A stretch of 64,000 nt of DNA from a virus. The stretch's first letter is position 1. Every line of letters begins with the position of its first letter. Under the pieces are notes generated by a model that had not been told where the DNA came from, searched no databases, and was given only the letters and a program-made list of their open reading frames with translations. Where the stretch lies: the IMG/VR virus record IMGVR_UViG_3300033148_007408, positions 38,656-102,655 of that record; one strand, written 5' to 3'. This document shows positions 43,054 to 52,634 of the stretch, piece after piece. The position numbers and the translations under genes were made by a program.

Positions 43054-44416
43054 ATGAACATTTTGGTAATAAATATTTCTATGCGTCCGCAGTTGGAGGC
43101 AAAATTATTTCCAGTTGGCCTCGGATATATATGTACGGCTATGAAAAACGCTGGGTTGAAATTTGATCTCGTTGATATAGATGCCCATAGATATTCTTAC
43201 GAAAAAGTTGCCCGGATTATATCAGAAAAAAAATATGACGTAGTGTGTATGGGTTGTATAGTCACTGGGTATTCAAAAGTCAAAAGTTTATGTTCGGTTG
43301 TTAGGGGGATTCACCCTGACTCGAAAATTATAGTGGGAAATTCGGTGGCAACATCTATACCAAATATATTATTGAACAATACGGAAGCCGATATAGCAGT
43401 AATGTCCGAGGGTGATGAAACTATAATAGACTTATTGCAATGTATTGACACTGGCGATGATTTAAGCAAAGTGAACGGTATAGCATTTAAAACTGCGAGT
43501 GAAATTATTCGCACGCAGACAAGAAAACCAATATCTGATATATCATCATTGCCGTTTATAGATTTTGATATATTTGATGTTGAGACATATATAACGAACG
43601 CAAATATACACGAGTCGAAGGTTTCTACAGTAAATAGGCCAAGAGCATTGCCAGTCAATACAGCCAGAGGGTGTATTGCAAACTGTACATTTTGTTACCA
43701 TGTGTTTAAAGGGGTTAAATATAGATATAGAACCTCCAAATCTATTGTTAATGAAATTAAAAACTTAGTCGACAAATATAATATAAATTATGTCCAAATG
43801 TGGGACGAGTTGACTCTTTTTTCCAAGACTCGGGCGGAATCTTTGGCTCAGGAAATTATTGACGCCGGCCTTAAAATTAATTGGACGGCACAATGTAGGG
43901 CTAATTTATTTACAGAAGACGGAGACCTGAGGATAATAGAAAAGTTAAAAAACGGAGTCGTCGGATGCGGAAATACTGAATGATATGAATAAAAAAATCT
44001 CTGTCAAACAATTTTCCAAGCAAACATCTTTGTTGCAAAAGGTCGATATGGCAACATGGACATCATTGGTATTTGGCTATCCGAGGGAGAGCACAAATAC
44101 AATACGCGCAACATTTGATTGCTGTATAGAGAATAATATTTATCCGTCAGTCGGATATCTTTTACCACAACCGGGATCCATAATGTACAAATATGCCTTG
44201 GATAATGGGTTTATAGATAATGAGGAAGAATATCTGTTAAAAATAGGAGATAGGCAGGATTTAACCATTAATCTAACCACAATGAACAATAGAGAGTTTG
44301 AGAATGCCGTCTCGCTAGGTATTCGCAGATGTAATAAAGAAATGAAAATGGGATTGGGCGAAAATCTGATAAAAACGAAATCCTTTAGGGGATCGAAGGT
44401 ATCAAGAAAGCAATAA
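43054..44416 (+). pseudogene. Cobalamin-type radical SAM protein, broken by internal deletion
   Basis: Two ORFs (43054-43983 and 43985-44416) together match the intact paralogue at 48471. The first has the B12-binding-like N-domain and the [4Fe-4S] motif C-I-A-N-C-T-F-C near residue 210. At about 43954 the frame moves to -1: GAG TCG TCG GAT GCG encodes the E-S-S-D-A of the paralogue. About 29 bases are missing relative to the paralogue, removing A-G-C-C-G-M-G-Y-S-L, which holds a conserved Gly/Ser part of the radical SAM core. The product is presumably inactive unless this is an assembly fault. Confidence 0.75.
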
Positions 44417-44460
44417 AAAACATGCGTTGCTGATCGAATATAAACAGAGGTTAATTTTTA

Positions 44461-45468
44461 ATGGCTCGTGGACCAACTAAAAAATTCTATAAGGCGCTCG
44501 GTGAAGAATACGTGGAAGGCACTTTAACGTGTCTTAAACCCGAGGTGATTAAAAAAAGAATCAATTTAGAATTTCCACTAGTTTTGAATGTGGAGCCTAC
44601 CAATGTTTGTAATGCGCATTGTTATTATTGCCCTCAAAAAATGATAATTAAAGCTCGTGGTGCAAATTATCTAAGTTTTGATGATTTCAAAAAAATAGCA
44701 GACCAGGTGTCTGCATCTGGCAATAAACTAATTATGTTAAACCTCCATAAAGACGGAGAGCCACTTTTGCATAAAGACCTGCCGTCAATGGTAGAATATG
44801 CAAAGAAAAAAGATATAGCAAAGACAATTCATTTAAACACGAATGGCACTTTGATTAATACTAAAGTTGGCAGGGGTATTATTGAGAAAAATATCAATGA
44901 CATAACGATAAGTGTTGACGCCTCATTGGAAAAAACCTATTTTAAACTCAAGGGAATCAAGGGGCTCCAAAAATTAGAGGAAGATATTAAAAGAGTCATA
45001 GAGTTTAGGGATAAAGTCAATAGCCAGACTACGATCAGAGTGAAAATAATGGAGTTTGGAGGTCTCGAAGATGAAGAGGTTGATATGTTTGTCGATAAAT
45101 GGACCGATATTGCCGATCAGGTTCAAGTTACGGGCATACATAATTGGAGTGGAGCCATTAAGAAATTAAAAATAACTGACGAACAAAGTGCCAGCAGATA
45201 TCCTTGTGCTTTGCTTTGGTATATGCTTGCAATAAATAGTAACGGACAAGTGAGCATATGTAGTGTGGATTGGAATTGTTCGGGGGTTGTGGGCGATATA
45301 CACAAACAGAGCATTAAAGAAATCTGGAATGGAAAAAGCATACGAGAGATTAGGAAAAAGCAACTAGAGGGCGTGTGGAACTGCCCGAGTGTTTGTGAGA
45401 AGTGCGTTGTTTGGGTGGGCGTCGGAGACATGTGGGAATATTTGAAAACAAGAAAAGAGTTTATTTAA
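44461..45468 (+). CDS. Radical SAM protein with SPASM-like C-terminus
   Basis: ATG 44461 follows an AGAGG site. The 335 residues have the iron-sulfur motif C-N-A-H-C-Y-Y-C (51-58), HLNTNGTL and a SPASM-like C-terminus with C-A-L-L-W ... C-S-V-D-W-N-C ... C-P-S-V-C-E-K-C, binding extra clusters. SPASM enzymes modify peptides or sugars, for example by oxidation or epimerisation. The neighbourhood favours a sugar substrate. It is flanked by GT-B genes and the two B12-type radical SAM copies. Confidence 0.85.
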   Translation: MARGPTKKFYKALGEEYVEGTLTCLKPEVIKKRINLEFPLVLNVEPTNVCNAHCYYCPQKMIIKARGANYLSFDDFKKIADQVSASGNKLIMLNLHKDGEPLLHKDLPSMVEYAKKKDIAKTIHLNTNGTLINTKVGRGIIEKNINDITISVDASLEKTYFKLKGIKGLQKLEEDIKRVIEFRDKVNSQTTIRVKIMEFGGLEDEEVDMFVDKWTDIADQVQVTGIHNWSGAIKKLKITDEQSASRYPCALLWYMLAINSNGQVSICSVDWNCSGVVGDIHKQSIKEIWNGKSIREIRKKQLEGVWNCPSVCEKCVVWVGVGDMWEYLKTRKEFI

Positions 45469-45470
45469 CA

Positions 45471-46592
45471 ATGAAGAAAATATTATATGTACTTACCTCT
45501 TTGTCTCACAAACGTTGCTATGAATCCTTTGTAGAACGTAATGATTGTGCTCAAATGATAGCGGGACTAAAGCCGGTTATTACTCAAAAAATAATTCCAG
45601 AAGATTATAGCGATTTCAATATAAAAAATATCAAATTTTATTCTAACAAAAAAGATCTTCAAGGCATAGTAAATAGTTTTCGTCCAGATATATATGTTCA
45701 GGCGTCTATTCCCTGTGCCGATGGGATTAAACTTCCGAGTGGCTGCAAGAAAGTTTATTTAAGTCACGGACTTATTGGCAATCATGTTAAGGGTATCGTA
45801 AAATCATTGCCCGGTAGTGTGCCCAAATGGCGTGGATGTGATTTATATTGTGGCGGAACTAAAATATTTGAGGATTGGATTAAATATTCGGCCAAATGCA
45901 GCTCATCAAAAATATTATTAAATGCCGTACCTCAATTTGATTTAATAAAAAGCCCAAACTATTACAATTCTTACAGAGACGAGATTATATCAAATAGTCG
46001 TAATCCCCATGCATCTAAGGTTATATTATTTGCGGGGTTTTGTTGTCGAGAGCGTGATGACTTTAAGGCACACAATGAGGATTATTTTAAGACAGTTATT
46101 GAGTTGGAAAGATTGGCAATGAAACATAATTGGTTGGTAATGGTAAAACCTCGACAGTATTACCCCAAGATGATGAAGTTTCTTAAAGCACAAAAGTGGG
46201 GCAACAAATATTATAAAAAGTATGCCGAGATCCAAAAAAGCAAATATCTTCATTTTATTACTACCACCGGACATATTTATAGATATTTTTTTGCAGATAT
46301 ATTTGTGTTAAACGGGTGTTCTACAATAGAAATAGAAGCATGTATTGCTCAAAAACCATTAATCGCGGTCAGGACAAACAAACTAATAACGAAAGACACA
46401 TATGACCCATACAATACAGTAAGTTTTGGCGCAGCGCATGAAATCAAACGTATAGAAAGCTTAGAGGGGTGTCTTTTGAATGTCGATTTTGGAGATAAAT
46501 TGGTTAAACAAAAACAACTTATAGATAATATGAAACTAACGATAGATGGCAAAATGCACGAAAGAATACAAAATAAATTGAGAGATTTATAG
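45471..46592 (+). CDS. CDP-glycerol-transferase-like GT-B protein, set B
   Basis: I use ATG 45471 just after the previous stop; an upstream start at 45402 lies inside that gene. About 373 residues. It has a typical KKVYLSHGLIGNHVKG (the L-x-H-G motif of glycerophosphotransferases), VKPRQYYP and a late NGCSTIEIEACIAQKPLIAVR donor region. It is a paralogue of 52635. The order B, A, Maf/DUF115-like here is echoed as A, B, Maf/DUF115-like at 51596-54495. Confidence 0.65.
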   Translation: MKKILYVLTSLSHKRCYESFVERNDCAQMIAGLKPVITQKIIPEDYSDFNIKNIKFYSNKKDLQGIVNSFRPDIYVQASIPCADGIKLPSGCKKVYLSHGLIGNHVKGIVKSLPGSVPKWRGCDLYCGGTKIFEDWIKYSAKCSSSKILLNAVPQFDLIKSPNYYNSYRDEIISNSRNPHASKVILFAGFCCRERDDFKAHNEDYFKTVIELERLAMKHNWLVMVKPRQYYPKMMKFLKAQKWGNKYYKKYAEIQKSKYLHFITTTGHIYRYFFADIFVLNGCSTIEIEACIAQKPLIAVRTNKLITKDTYDPYNTVSFGAAHEIKRIESLEGCLLNVDFGDKLVKQKQLIDNMKLTIDGKMHERIQNKLRDL

Positions 46593-46594
46593 GA

Positions 46595-47680
46595 ATGAAA
46601 ATTGGTATAATATTACGCGGAATGAGCGAACTTAAAGTTTTACAGCCTATAATGGAATATTTATGCCATCTAAAGGTGCAATACTTTCTGTTTGTGCCAA
46701 CCGAAAGGCACGGCAGTGTTAAGAAAAGATACAATGTGCTTAGTGTGGATAGAATTAATATGTCATCTCGAAAAACACTTGATGGTGCCGAAAAAACAAT
46801 AACATTTAATGATTTGTTTGAAGTGGTTCCAAAAATAGAAGATCTTGAAATAGAAAAACTTCTAATGGTTGAAGCGCCAAGATTTAGAAAATTTTTATCA
46901 AGTGTTGGAAAAACATGTCGCATTTATTCTATTAGTTATTTTAGTGATTCGTGTTTCAAAAAGAAAAACAGAATGTGTGTAGATGACATTCGTAAAATTT
47001 ATCATACGACCTCACACTGTATGAGGATGTTTCATAAGTTTTACGATATGGAGTTTGATCAAAATAGAGATATGTTGCTTGGCTCTCCTCTTTTTGACTG
47101 TTTGCCTCGAAGCAATTCAAAAAACGGAATCATTTTGTTCGCTCCAAATCTATATGAACAAAATCTTCCTGCTACTTTTGGAACGCCGAACAAGATGGCT
47201 CGACTTATTAGAAAAATAATGAGAGAGGGGTCGGACTCAATAATAATAAAATCAAGATGGAAACAATATCTACCCAAAAGAACAAAAAATGAGTTTAGAA
47301 ATGTCATATATTACGATGGTGGCATTATGTATCCAACTGTGTCGTCAAAATTATTTGCCAAATCGTCTATTTCCATGATGTTCTATTCAAGCACAATATA
47401 TGAAGCGATTTTTGCCGGCCAGTATGTAATAAACTGTCATATAAATTTCGGAAGATGGAAGACACACGAGAAAGTTAGAGATTATATGACGCCATTGTAT
47501 AAAAATGTTGATGGTCTGATAGAGAATATTACTATGAACACAATAGCAAATCGCCAATTATCTTTCAAAAATAAGCAGGCAGATCCACAAAAAGCCCAAG
47601 AATGGATAGAAAATTTTATTATGCCGGAGATAATAACAGACAGTTATAAAAGAATAGTGGATGATTTTCTGGCAGATTAG
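46595..47680 (+). CDS. GT-B transferase-like protein, paralogue set A
   Basis: The 361 residues align with 29724 and 51596: L-K-V-L-Q-P-I-M near the start, GSPLFDCL, APNLYEQNLPATFGTPNK, IKSRWKQYLPK and YEAIFAGQYVINCHINFGR at the donor site. The RBS is AGG just before ATG. The triad with its neighbours (set B and DUF115-like) suggests one glycan-transfer module. The specific sugar is unknown. Confidence 0.62.
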   Translation: MKIGIILRGMSELKVLQPIMEYLCHLKVQYFLFVPTERHGSVKKRYNVLSVDRINMSSRKTLDGAEKTITFNDLFEVVPKIEDLEIEKLLMVEAPRFRKFLSSVGKTCRIYSISYFSDSCFKKKNRMCVDDIRKIYHTTSHCMRMFHKFYDMEFDQNRDMLLGSPLFDCLPRSNSKNGIILFAPNLYEQNLPATFGTPNKMARLIRKIMREGSDSIIIKSRWKQYLPKRTKNEFRNVIYYDGGIMYPTVSSKLFAKSSISMMFYSSTIYEAIFAGQYVINCHINFGRWKTHEKVRDYMTPLYKNVDGLIENITMNTIANRQLSFKNKQADPQKAQEWIENFIMPEIITDSYKRIVDDFLAD

Positions 47681-47688
47681 AGGTAAAT

Positions 47689-48474
47689 GTGGCGATACTA
47701 AAAGAATACTTGAATAAAAAATATGATACTCCGCAGAATCTTAAAGACAAATACAATGGTTCTGAAATTCTAATAGTTGGCACGGGAAATTCTACTATTG
47801 ATCTGGTTAAATATAAAGATCGCCTAAAAGACAAGTTTGGTGTTGTGATAGGGTTAAATTATTCAACAAAAGATTTTGAGAGCGTGATGGATTTTAGATT
47901 GATAGTGGAGAAAAAGGCTGATGGGTTTTTGAAAGATTTAGATGGTCGGGAATATAGACGGGATTTGCCACATATTATAAATTGGAAGTCCATAGATAAA
48001 TACCCAAGAGATTTGCCATTATATAAAACTACGCGATCTAATTTCAACTTCAATCCGCGTATTAGAGAATATGGATATAATGGCAGTGAGGGGCTTTTGA
48101 TAGGCCCACCAGATACTACCGGACTTTCTGCTGGTACTGCTGCATGTCAAGCATTGCATTTGGCTTGCATTATGGGTGCCAAAAGCGTATATTTGATTGG
48201 TTGTGATTTAATGTTCAAAGCGGGTGGTGATCATTATTATGGCGGAGATTATTATGCCAAATCAGTGACTAAACCGGCAAACAGATCTCCTATCGTAAAT
48301 ATAATAAAGGACGGAAAAGAACATAGAACGACTGAATTCTTTCTAAACAGCGCTCGGTTTATTGATTTTATTGTTGAAAAATATTGTAGGCGGGCGGGCG
48401 TAAATGTATATGATTTTTCGAGCGGACTAATAGTTAAAGCGAAAAAACAAAACTTGGGTGAGTTTTTTAAATGA
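47689..48474 (+). CDS. Maf/DUF115-like or GT42-like putative nonulosonate transferase
   Basis: Starts at GTG 47689 (AGAGG upstream). The 261 residues have EILIVGTGNSTIDL near 25, VIGLNYSTKDFESVMDF, and GTAACQALHLACIMGAKSVYLIGCDL with a following G-G-D-H-Y-Y. This two-part pattern (G-x-G-x-S near the N-terminus, A-L-x-L-A...Y-L-I-G-x-D later) is shared by motility accessory factors (MAF_flag10), which put pseudaminic/legionaminic acid on flagellin, and by GT42 sialyltransferases. Which family applies cannot be settled by eye. Three copies occur in this window. Confidence 0.68.
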   Translation: MAILKEYLNKKYDTPQNLKDKYNGSEILIVGTGNSTIDLVKYKDRLKDKFGVVIGLNYSTKDFESVMDFRLIVEKKADGFLKDLDGREYRRDLPHIINWKSIDKYPRDLPLYKTTRSNFNFNPRIREYGYNGSEGLLIGPPDTTGLSAGTAACQALHLACIMGAKSVYLIGCDLMFKAGGDHYYGGDYYAKSVTKPANRSPIVNIIKDGKEHRTTEFFLNSARFIDFIVEKYCRRAGVNVYDFSSGLIVKAKKQNLGEFFK

Positions 48475-49832
48475 ATATTTTGATAATAAACTTCCCACTT
48501 CGTTCGGGTATGTCTCAACGGTTTTTTTCGCTTGGTTTGGGCTATATAGCAACAGCAATAAAAAACGCCGGATTTGCGTTTGACCTAATAGATTTAGATG
48601 TGAATAGAAACCAAGGGTTAAAGTTTGCAAAATCCTATGACGTGGTATGCATGGGGTCATTAATCTCGGGGTATAAGAAAATTAAACACATTTTACTTGA
48701 GGTGAGAAAGTTTAATCCGCATGCCAAGATTATAGTGGGAAATTCAGTGGCAACTTCAATTCCGAATCTTTTATTAAACAACACAGAGGCCGACATAGTA
48801 GTAATGTCCGAGGGTGATGAGACTATCGTAGATTTGTTAAACACGATTAAACATGAAAAAAGTATAGACGATGTTCGCGGCATTTGTTATAAACACAATG
48901 GTCGAATAGTATATACTGAGCAACGAAAGGCAATTAAAAATATTTCACTTATTCCAAATGTAGATTTTGACATTTTTGACATAGAGGGGTATATTAAAAA
49001 TAGTGACGTAGATGAGTCCGATGAATTAATTGGAAAAGATATAAGACCGCTGGCAATTAATACTGCTCGTGGTTGTCCCTTTAATTGTACCTTCTGCTAT
49101 CACACTTTCAAGTCCATTAAATATCGTCGTCGAAGTCCGCAGTCAATAGTGTCAGAGATTAAAAATCTCATTAAAAAATACGGTATAAATTATGTTAAGT
49201 TTTATGACGAACTAACCTTTTTTACTAAAAAACAGGCAAATGATTTTGCCGAAGAAGTATTATCTTCTGGTCTTAATATATACTGGGTGGCACAATGTAG
49301 GGCTAATCTATTTAACGCACAAGACATAGATATAGTTAAAAAAATGAAAGATGCTGGTTGCTGTGGAATGGGTTATTCTCTTGAGTCTTCCGATGCGTCT
49401 ATATTATGTGCTATGAATAAAAAAATATCGGTTAAACATTTTTCTGAACAAAGCAAACTTCTTCAAGACGCTGGTATTTCAACTTGGACATCTTTGGTGT
49501 TAGGCTATCCGCAAGAGACACCGGAAACCATTAGGAAGACATTTGAGTGTTGTACCAGAAGTAATATTTATCCGTCAATTGGGTTTTTATTACCACAGCC
49601 GGCGTCGGTTATGTATGAATATGCCATTGAGCATGGTTTTATCCAAAATGAAGAAGAGTATATTCTAAAAATGGGCGACAGACAAGATTTGACAGTTAAT
49701 ATGACTCAAATGTCCAATGATGAGTTTGAATCTATTATTGCCGAGGAAGCACAAAAATGTAATGAAGCGTTACGAATGGGGCTTGAAAAGGATAAGTTGA
49801 TTAAAACTTCATTTTATAGAATTACCAAATAA
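48471..49832 (+). CDS. Cobalamin-type radical SAM protein, intact copy
   Basis: The 453 residues include a B12-binding-like N-terminal domain, the radical SAM motif C-P-F-N-C-T-F-C (202-209), the G-M-G-Y-S-L-E-S-S-D core and a helical C-terminus. Such enzymes often methylate carbon or phosphorus centres. It is a clear paralogue of the broken 43054 gene. ATGA coupling to the DUF115-like gene and the following synthase makes a sugar substrate likely, but unproven. Confidence 0.82.
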   Translation: MNILIINFPLRSGMSQRFFSLGLGYIATAIKNAGFAFDLIDLDVNRNQGLKFAKSYDVVCMGSLISGYKKIKHILLEVRKFNPHAKIIVGNSVATSIPNLLLNNTEADIVVMSEGDETIVDLLNTIKHEKSIDDVRGICYKHNGRIVYTEQRKAIKNISLIPNVDFDIFDIEGYIKNSDVDESDELIGKDIRPLAINTARGCPFNCTFCYHTFKSIKYRRRSPQSIVSEIKNLIKKYGINYVKFYDELTFFTKKQANDFAEEVLSSGLNIYWVAQCRANLFNAQDIDIVKKMKDAGCCGMGYSLESSDASILCAMNKKISVKHFSEQSKLLQDAGISTWTSLVLGYPQETPETIRKTFECCTRSNIYPSIGFLLPQPASVMYEYAIEHGFIQNEEEYILKMGDRQDLTVNMTQMSNDEFESIIAEEAQKCNEALRMGLEKDKLIKTSFYRITK

Positions 49833-49854
49833 ATTATTAAGTTGGGAGATACAA

Positions 49855-50847
49855 ATGTCGGTTAAAATTATTGCTGAAATTGCACAAGGATACGAGGGCG
49901 ATGTGGATTTAGCAAAACTACTAGTTAAGGCCGCGTGTAAGACAAAAACCGATGCGGTTAAATTACAATGTGTTTATGTAGATGAGTTAGCAGTACCAGC
50001 ATATAAACATTACAAATTGTTTAAGAGCCTCGAAATGGCAACAGATGTATGGGCAGATCTTGTTGAAATGGCCCACTATGAAAAAAAAGAAATTTATTTT
50101 GATATATTTGGCAAAAAGAGTTTGGAAATTGCATTGGCTAGCGGGGTCGACGGAGTAAAGTTGCATTCGACGGACTTTTTTAATGATGAATTGGCACAAG
50201 AAGTGTTTTTGAATTTTAATAAGATTTTTGTATCTATAGGTGGTATTGAATTGTCGGAAATAAGAGAGTTTTTGGATCGATACAATACCGGCGACAAAGA
50301 TCTGTGTCTTATGTTCGGACACCAAGCTGAGCCCACCCCAATACATGATAACAATATCAATAGATTAAAAATTCTAGCCGAAGAATTTAGGGGTGTTAAA
50401 TTAGGTTTCATGGACCATTCGGAGTTTTGTTCAGAAGAGGTTCAAACATTATCCCTATTGGCTTTGCCGTGCGGAGTGGATTATATTGAAAAACATATTA
50501 CATTAGATCATAAATTATTGTTAGAGGATTATGTGTCTGCTATTACTCCGACCGAGTTTGATATTTTTATAAATCGAATTGAAACCCATGAGAGGGCGCT
50601 TGGAGAAAATAATTTCATTTTGGACGCTGGTGATTTGGAATATAGAAATAGAAAAACCAAAGTTATTGTAGCCGGCAAAGATTTAGTATCCAGACATCAA
50701 ATATCCCAAGATGATATAGCGTTAAAAAGAGTAAATTATACCAACACTCGTCCAGAATGTTTTCGAGTTAAATCGGATGTAGTGGGAAAAACAACGAATA
50801 GGCTTATTAAAGAGAATGAGTTAATATCATATGAGGATTTGAAATGA
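49855..50847 (+). CDS. neuB: NeuB-family N-acetylneuraminate/nonulosonate synthase with SAF domain
   Basis: The 330 residues are near full family length. Motifs: IAEIAQGYEGD (a variant of the usual N-H-N-G-D), VKLQCV, SIGGIELSEI, GHQAEPTP, MDHSEF, YIEKHITLD. A C-terminal SAF-like segment (about 270-330, VIVAGKDLVSRHQIS...R-V-N-Y) makes it the only one of four synthases in the window with this domain. It makes a nine-carbon acid from PEP and a hexosamine derivative. It is ATGA-coupled to the SpsF-like synthetase that follows. Confidence 0.85.
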   Translation: MSVKIIAEIAQGYEGDVDLAKLLVKAACKTKTDAVKLQCVYVDELAVPAYKHYKLFKSLEMATDVWADLVEMAHYEKKEIYFDIFGKKSLEIALASGVDGVKLHSTDFFNDELAQEVFLNFNKIFVSIGGIELSEIREFLDRYNTGDKDLCLMFGHQAEPTPIHDNNINRLKILAEEFRGVKLGFMDHSEFCSEEVQTLSLLALPCGVDYIEKHITLDHKLLLEDYVSAITPTEFDIFINRIETHERALGENNFILDAGDLEYRNRKTKVIVAGKDLVSRHQISQDDIALKRVNYTNTRPECFRVKSDVVGKTTNRLIKENELISYEDLK

Positions 50848-51599
50848 GAAAATTGGTTGCCTGTTTGGCGTGCAGAAATGATGGAACTAGGCTGTATGGA
50901 AAGCCCATGCAGAATTTGGATGTTCAAGGCGGGGTCTCGGTACTTAAACACATTGTGGACATGCTCAAACGCATAAAAGCAATAGATTCTATTGTTTTGG
51001 GCATTGCTCTCGGTCCGAGTAATGATATATTTGTAGATTTTGCTAATAAAAATAATATTCCATATATTCTGGGATCCGAGGATGGAGTTTTCGATAGACT
51101 TATCCATTGCTGTAAACTGGTTGGCGGAACGGACATATTTAGAATTACTACCGAATCGCCATTTACATATTTTGAAAAAATAGACTCGGCCTGGCAAACG
51201 CACATTAAAAACACTAATGATTTAACTATATTGGATGATTTAGTGCCAGAGGGATGTCATTTTGAAATAATTACCCTCGCTGCATTCGAATTTGCCAAAA
51301 AGCACGGCGAAGATAGGCATAAAAAAGAATTTTGCACTCTTTATTTTAAAGAAAATATAGAAAAGTTTAAGTTCTGTCGTATTCCGGTGAAAGATGAGAT
51401 GAAAAGAATTGGAGATGTTAGACTAACCATAGATAATCCGGAGGATCTTGTTGTTTGTCGAGCCGTTTACAAGGCACTCAAAAAAGATGCACCATTAATC
51501 AAGCCAAAGGATATAATCGAATTTTTAGATAAAAATAATTATCTAAAACTGCTCGTTAAAAAATATATAATAGATACAGGTTTTTGGGACGGACTATGA
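50844..51599 (+). CDS. CMP-sugar synthetase, SpsF-like
   Basis: The 251 residues start LVACLACRNDGTRLYGKPM, with the SpsF-type R-N-D-x-T-R-L-x-G-K-P. Later motifs are RITTESPF (parallel to R-I-T-G-D-C-P) and RLTIDNPEDL. It should activate the product of the preceding synthase with CTP. The pairing synthase + synthetase is repeated elsewhere in the window. It is ATGA-coupled to the next GT-B gene. Confidence 0.8.
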   Translation: MRKLVACLACRNDGTRLYGKPMQNLDVQGGVSVLKHIVDMLKRIKAIDSIVLGIALGPSNDIFVDFANKNNIPYILGSEDGVFDRLIHCCKLVGGTDIFRITTESPFTYFEKIDSAWQTHIKNTNDLTILDDLVPEGCHFEIITLAAFEFAKKHGEDRHKKEFCTLYFKENIEKFKFCRIPVKDEMKRIGDVRLTIDNPEDLVVCRAVYKALKKDAPLIKPKDIIEFLDKNNYLKLLVKKYIIDTGFWDGL

Positions 51600-52633
51600 T
51601 TGGTTTTTTTGTGAAATACTCATCTTTAATGAGAATCTTTGGTCCAATAGCCAAACAGATAAATGCCCTTGGTGCCGATTATGTCGTTTTTCTGCCCGAG
51701 AAACTGCGCGGACACCCGTATGAAGCTTCGGTAGAAAAAGTAAGTGCGGGACATCCGAATTTTTTATCCAAGGCAAGGGATGTGAGGACATTTGGTCATG
51801 AGTGCAACCTTGATGGCATTTCTAAAATATTTACCGTTGGGATAAGTTTTCTTTCCGAAGATTTTATTAATCGCGTAAAGGAAAAAGAGATCAAACTTTT
51901 TAACCTGTTATATTTTACTGAAGCATTAGTTACCAGACGCAATAGGCAAATACTCTGTCCGGATAGGGTATACTATCCGTCCAAATATATCAGAGATTTA
52001 ACACTGGAACATTTTGGCATTGAACCTAATCGAAAAAGAGATAGATTGTTCGGTATGCCGTTTTTTGAAAATATAGAGTTTAAGAGTAATTCGTGCAAGC
52101 TTTCTGGCGATAAAGTAATCATTCTCGTTCCTTCGCTTAAAAAAAGACATCAGTTGTCGGATGCTTTTGATAAAAAGGTAAAAATACTTTCTAGGTTTGT
52201 AAGCCGTGTTGCTAAAAAAAGCGAAATTATTGTAAAAACGAGGGAGAAAATATACATTCCGCCCCCAATAATAAAATTGGCAAGTTCGATAATATTAGAT
52301 GATGTAAGTGTTAACGACATGCTCAAAATATCTAGAAATGTAATTATGTTTTATTCGAATGGCATTTATGAATATGTTTTGGGTGGTGCAAATATCATAA
52401 ATGTTCCAATGGTTATAAAGGATAAATCGGGGTATTTCGGTTATCAAAAGCAATCTTTGTTTAATTGGCCTACGGTCGTAAGGCACCTCTCTTGGGCCGA
52501 AACTAGAACTTTTGATAAATTTAAAACGAGTCGCTTTAGGGACGGTGAAAAGAAAAAATGGATTGAAAAATTTATAGGGCTTAAGTACTACAAAAACATC
52601 TCTAGGCGTATAGCAGAGGATATATTGGTCTGA
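51596..52633 (+). CDS. GT-B transferase-like protein, paralogue set A
   Basis: ATG 51596 overlaps the preceding stop; a TTG at 51584 is inside that gene. About 345 residues, paralogous to 29724 and 46595: an N-terminal L-M-R-I-F-G-P-I segment, L-F-G-M-P-F-F-E-N-I, IILVPSLKKRHQLSD, and YSNGIYEYVLGGANIINVPM. It follows a synthetase and precedes set B and a Maf/DUF115-like gene, as in the 45471-48474 triad. The donor is unknown. Confidence 0.62.
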   Translation: MIGFFVKYSSLMRIFGPIAKQINALGADYVVFLPEKLRGHPYEASVEKVSAGHPNFLSKARDVRTFGHECNLDGISKIFTVGISFLSEDFINRVKEKEIKLFNLLYFTEALVTRRNRQILCPDRVYYPSKYIRDLTLEHFGIEPNRKRDRLFGMPFFENIEFKSNSCKLSGDKVIILVPSLKKRHQLSDAFDKKVKILSRFVSRVAKKSEIIVKTREKIYIPPPIIKLASSIILDDVSVNDMLKISRNVIMFYSNGIYEYVLGGANIINVPMVIKDKSGYFGYQKQSLFNWPTVVRHLSWAETRTFDKFKTSRFRDGEKKKWIEKFIGLKYYKNISRRIAEDILV

Positions 52634-52634
52634 T

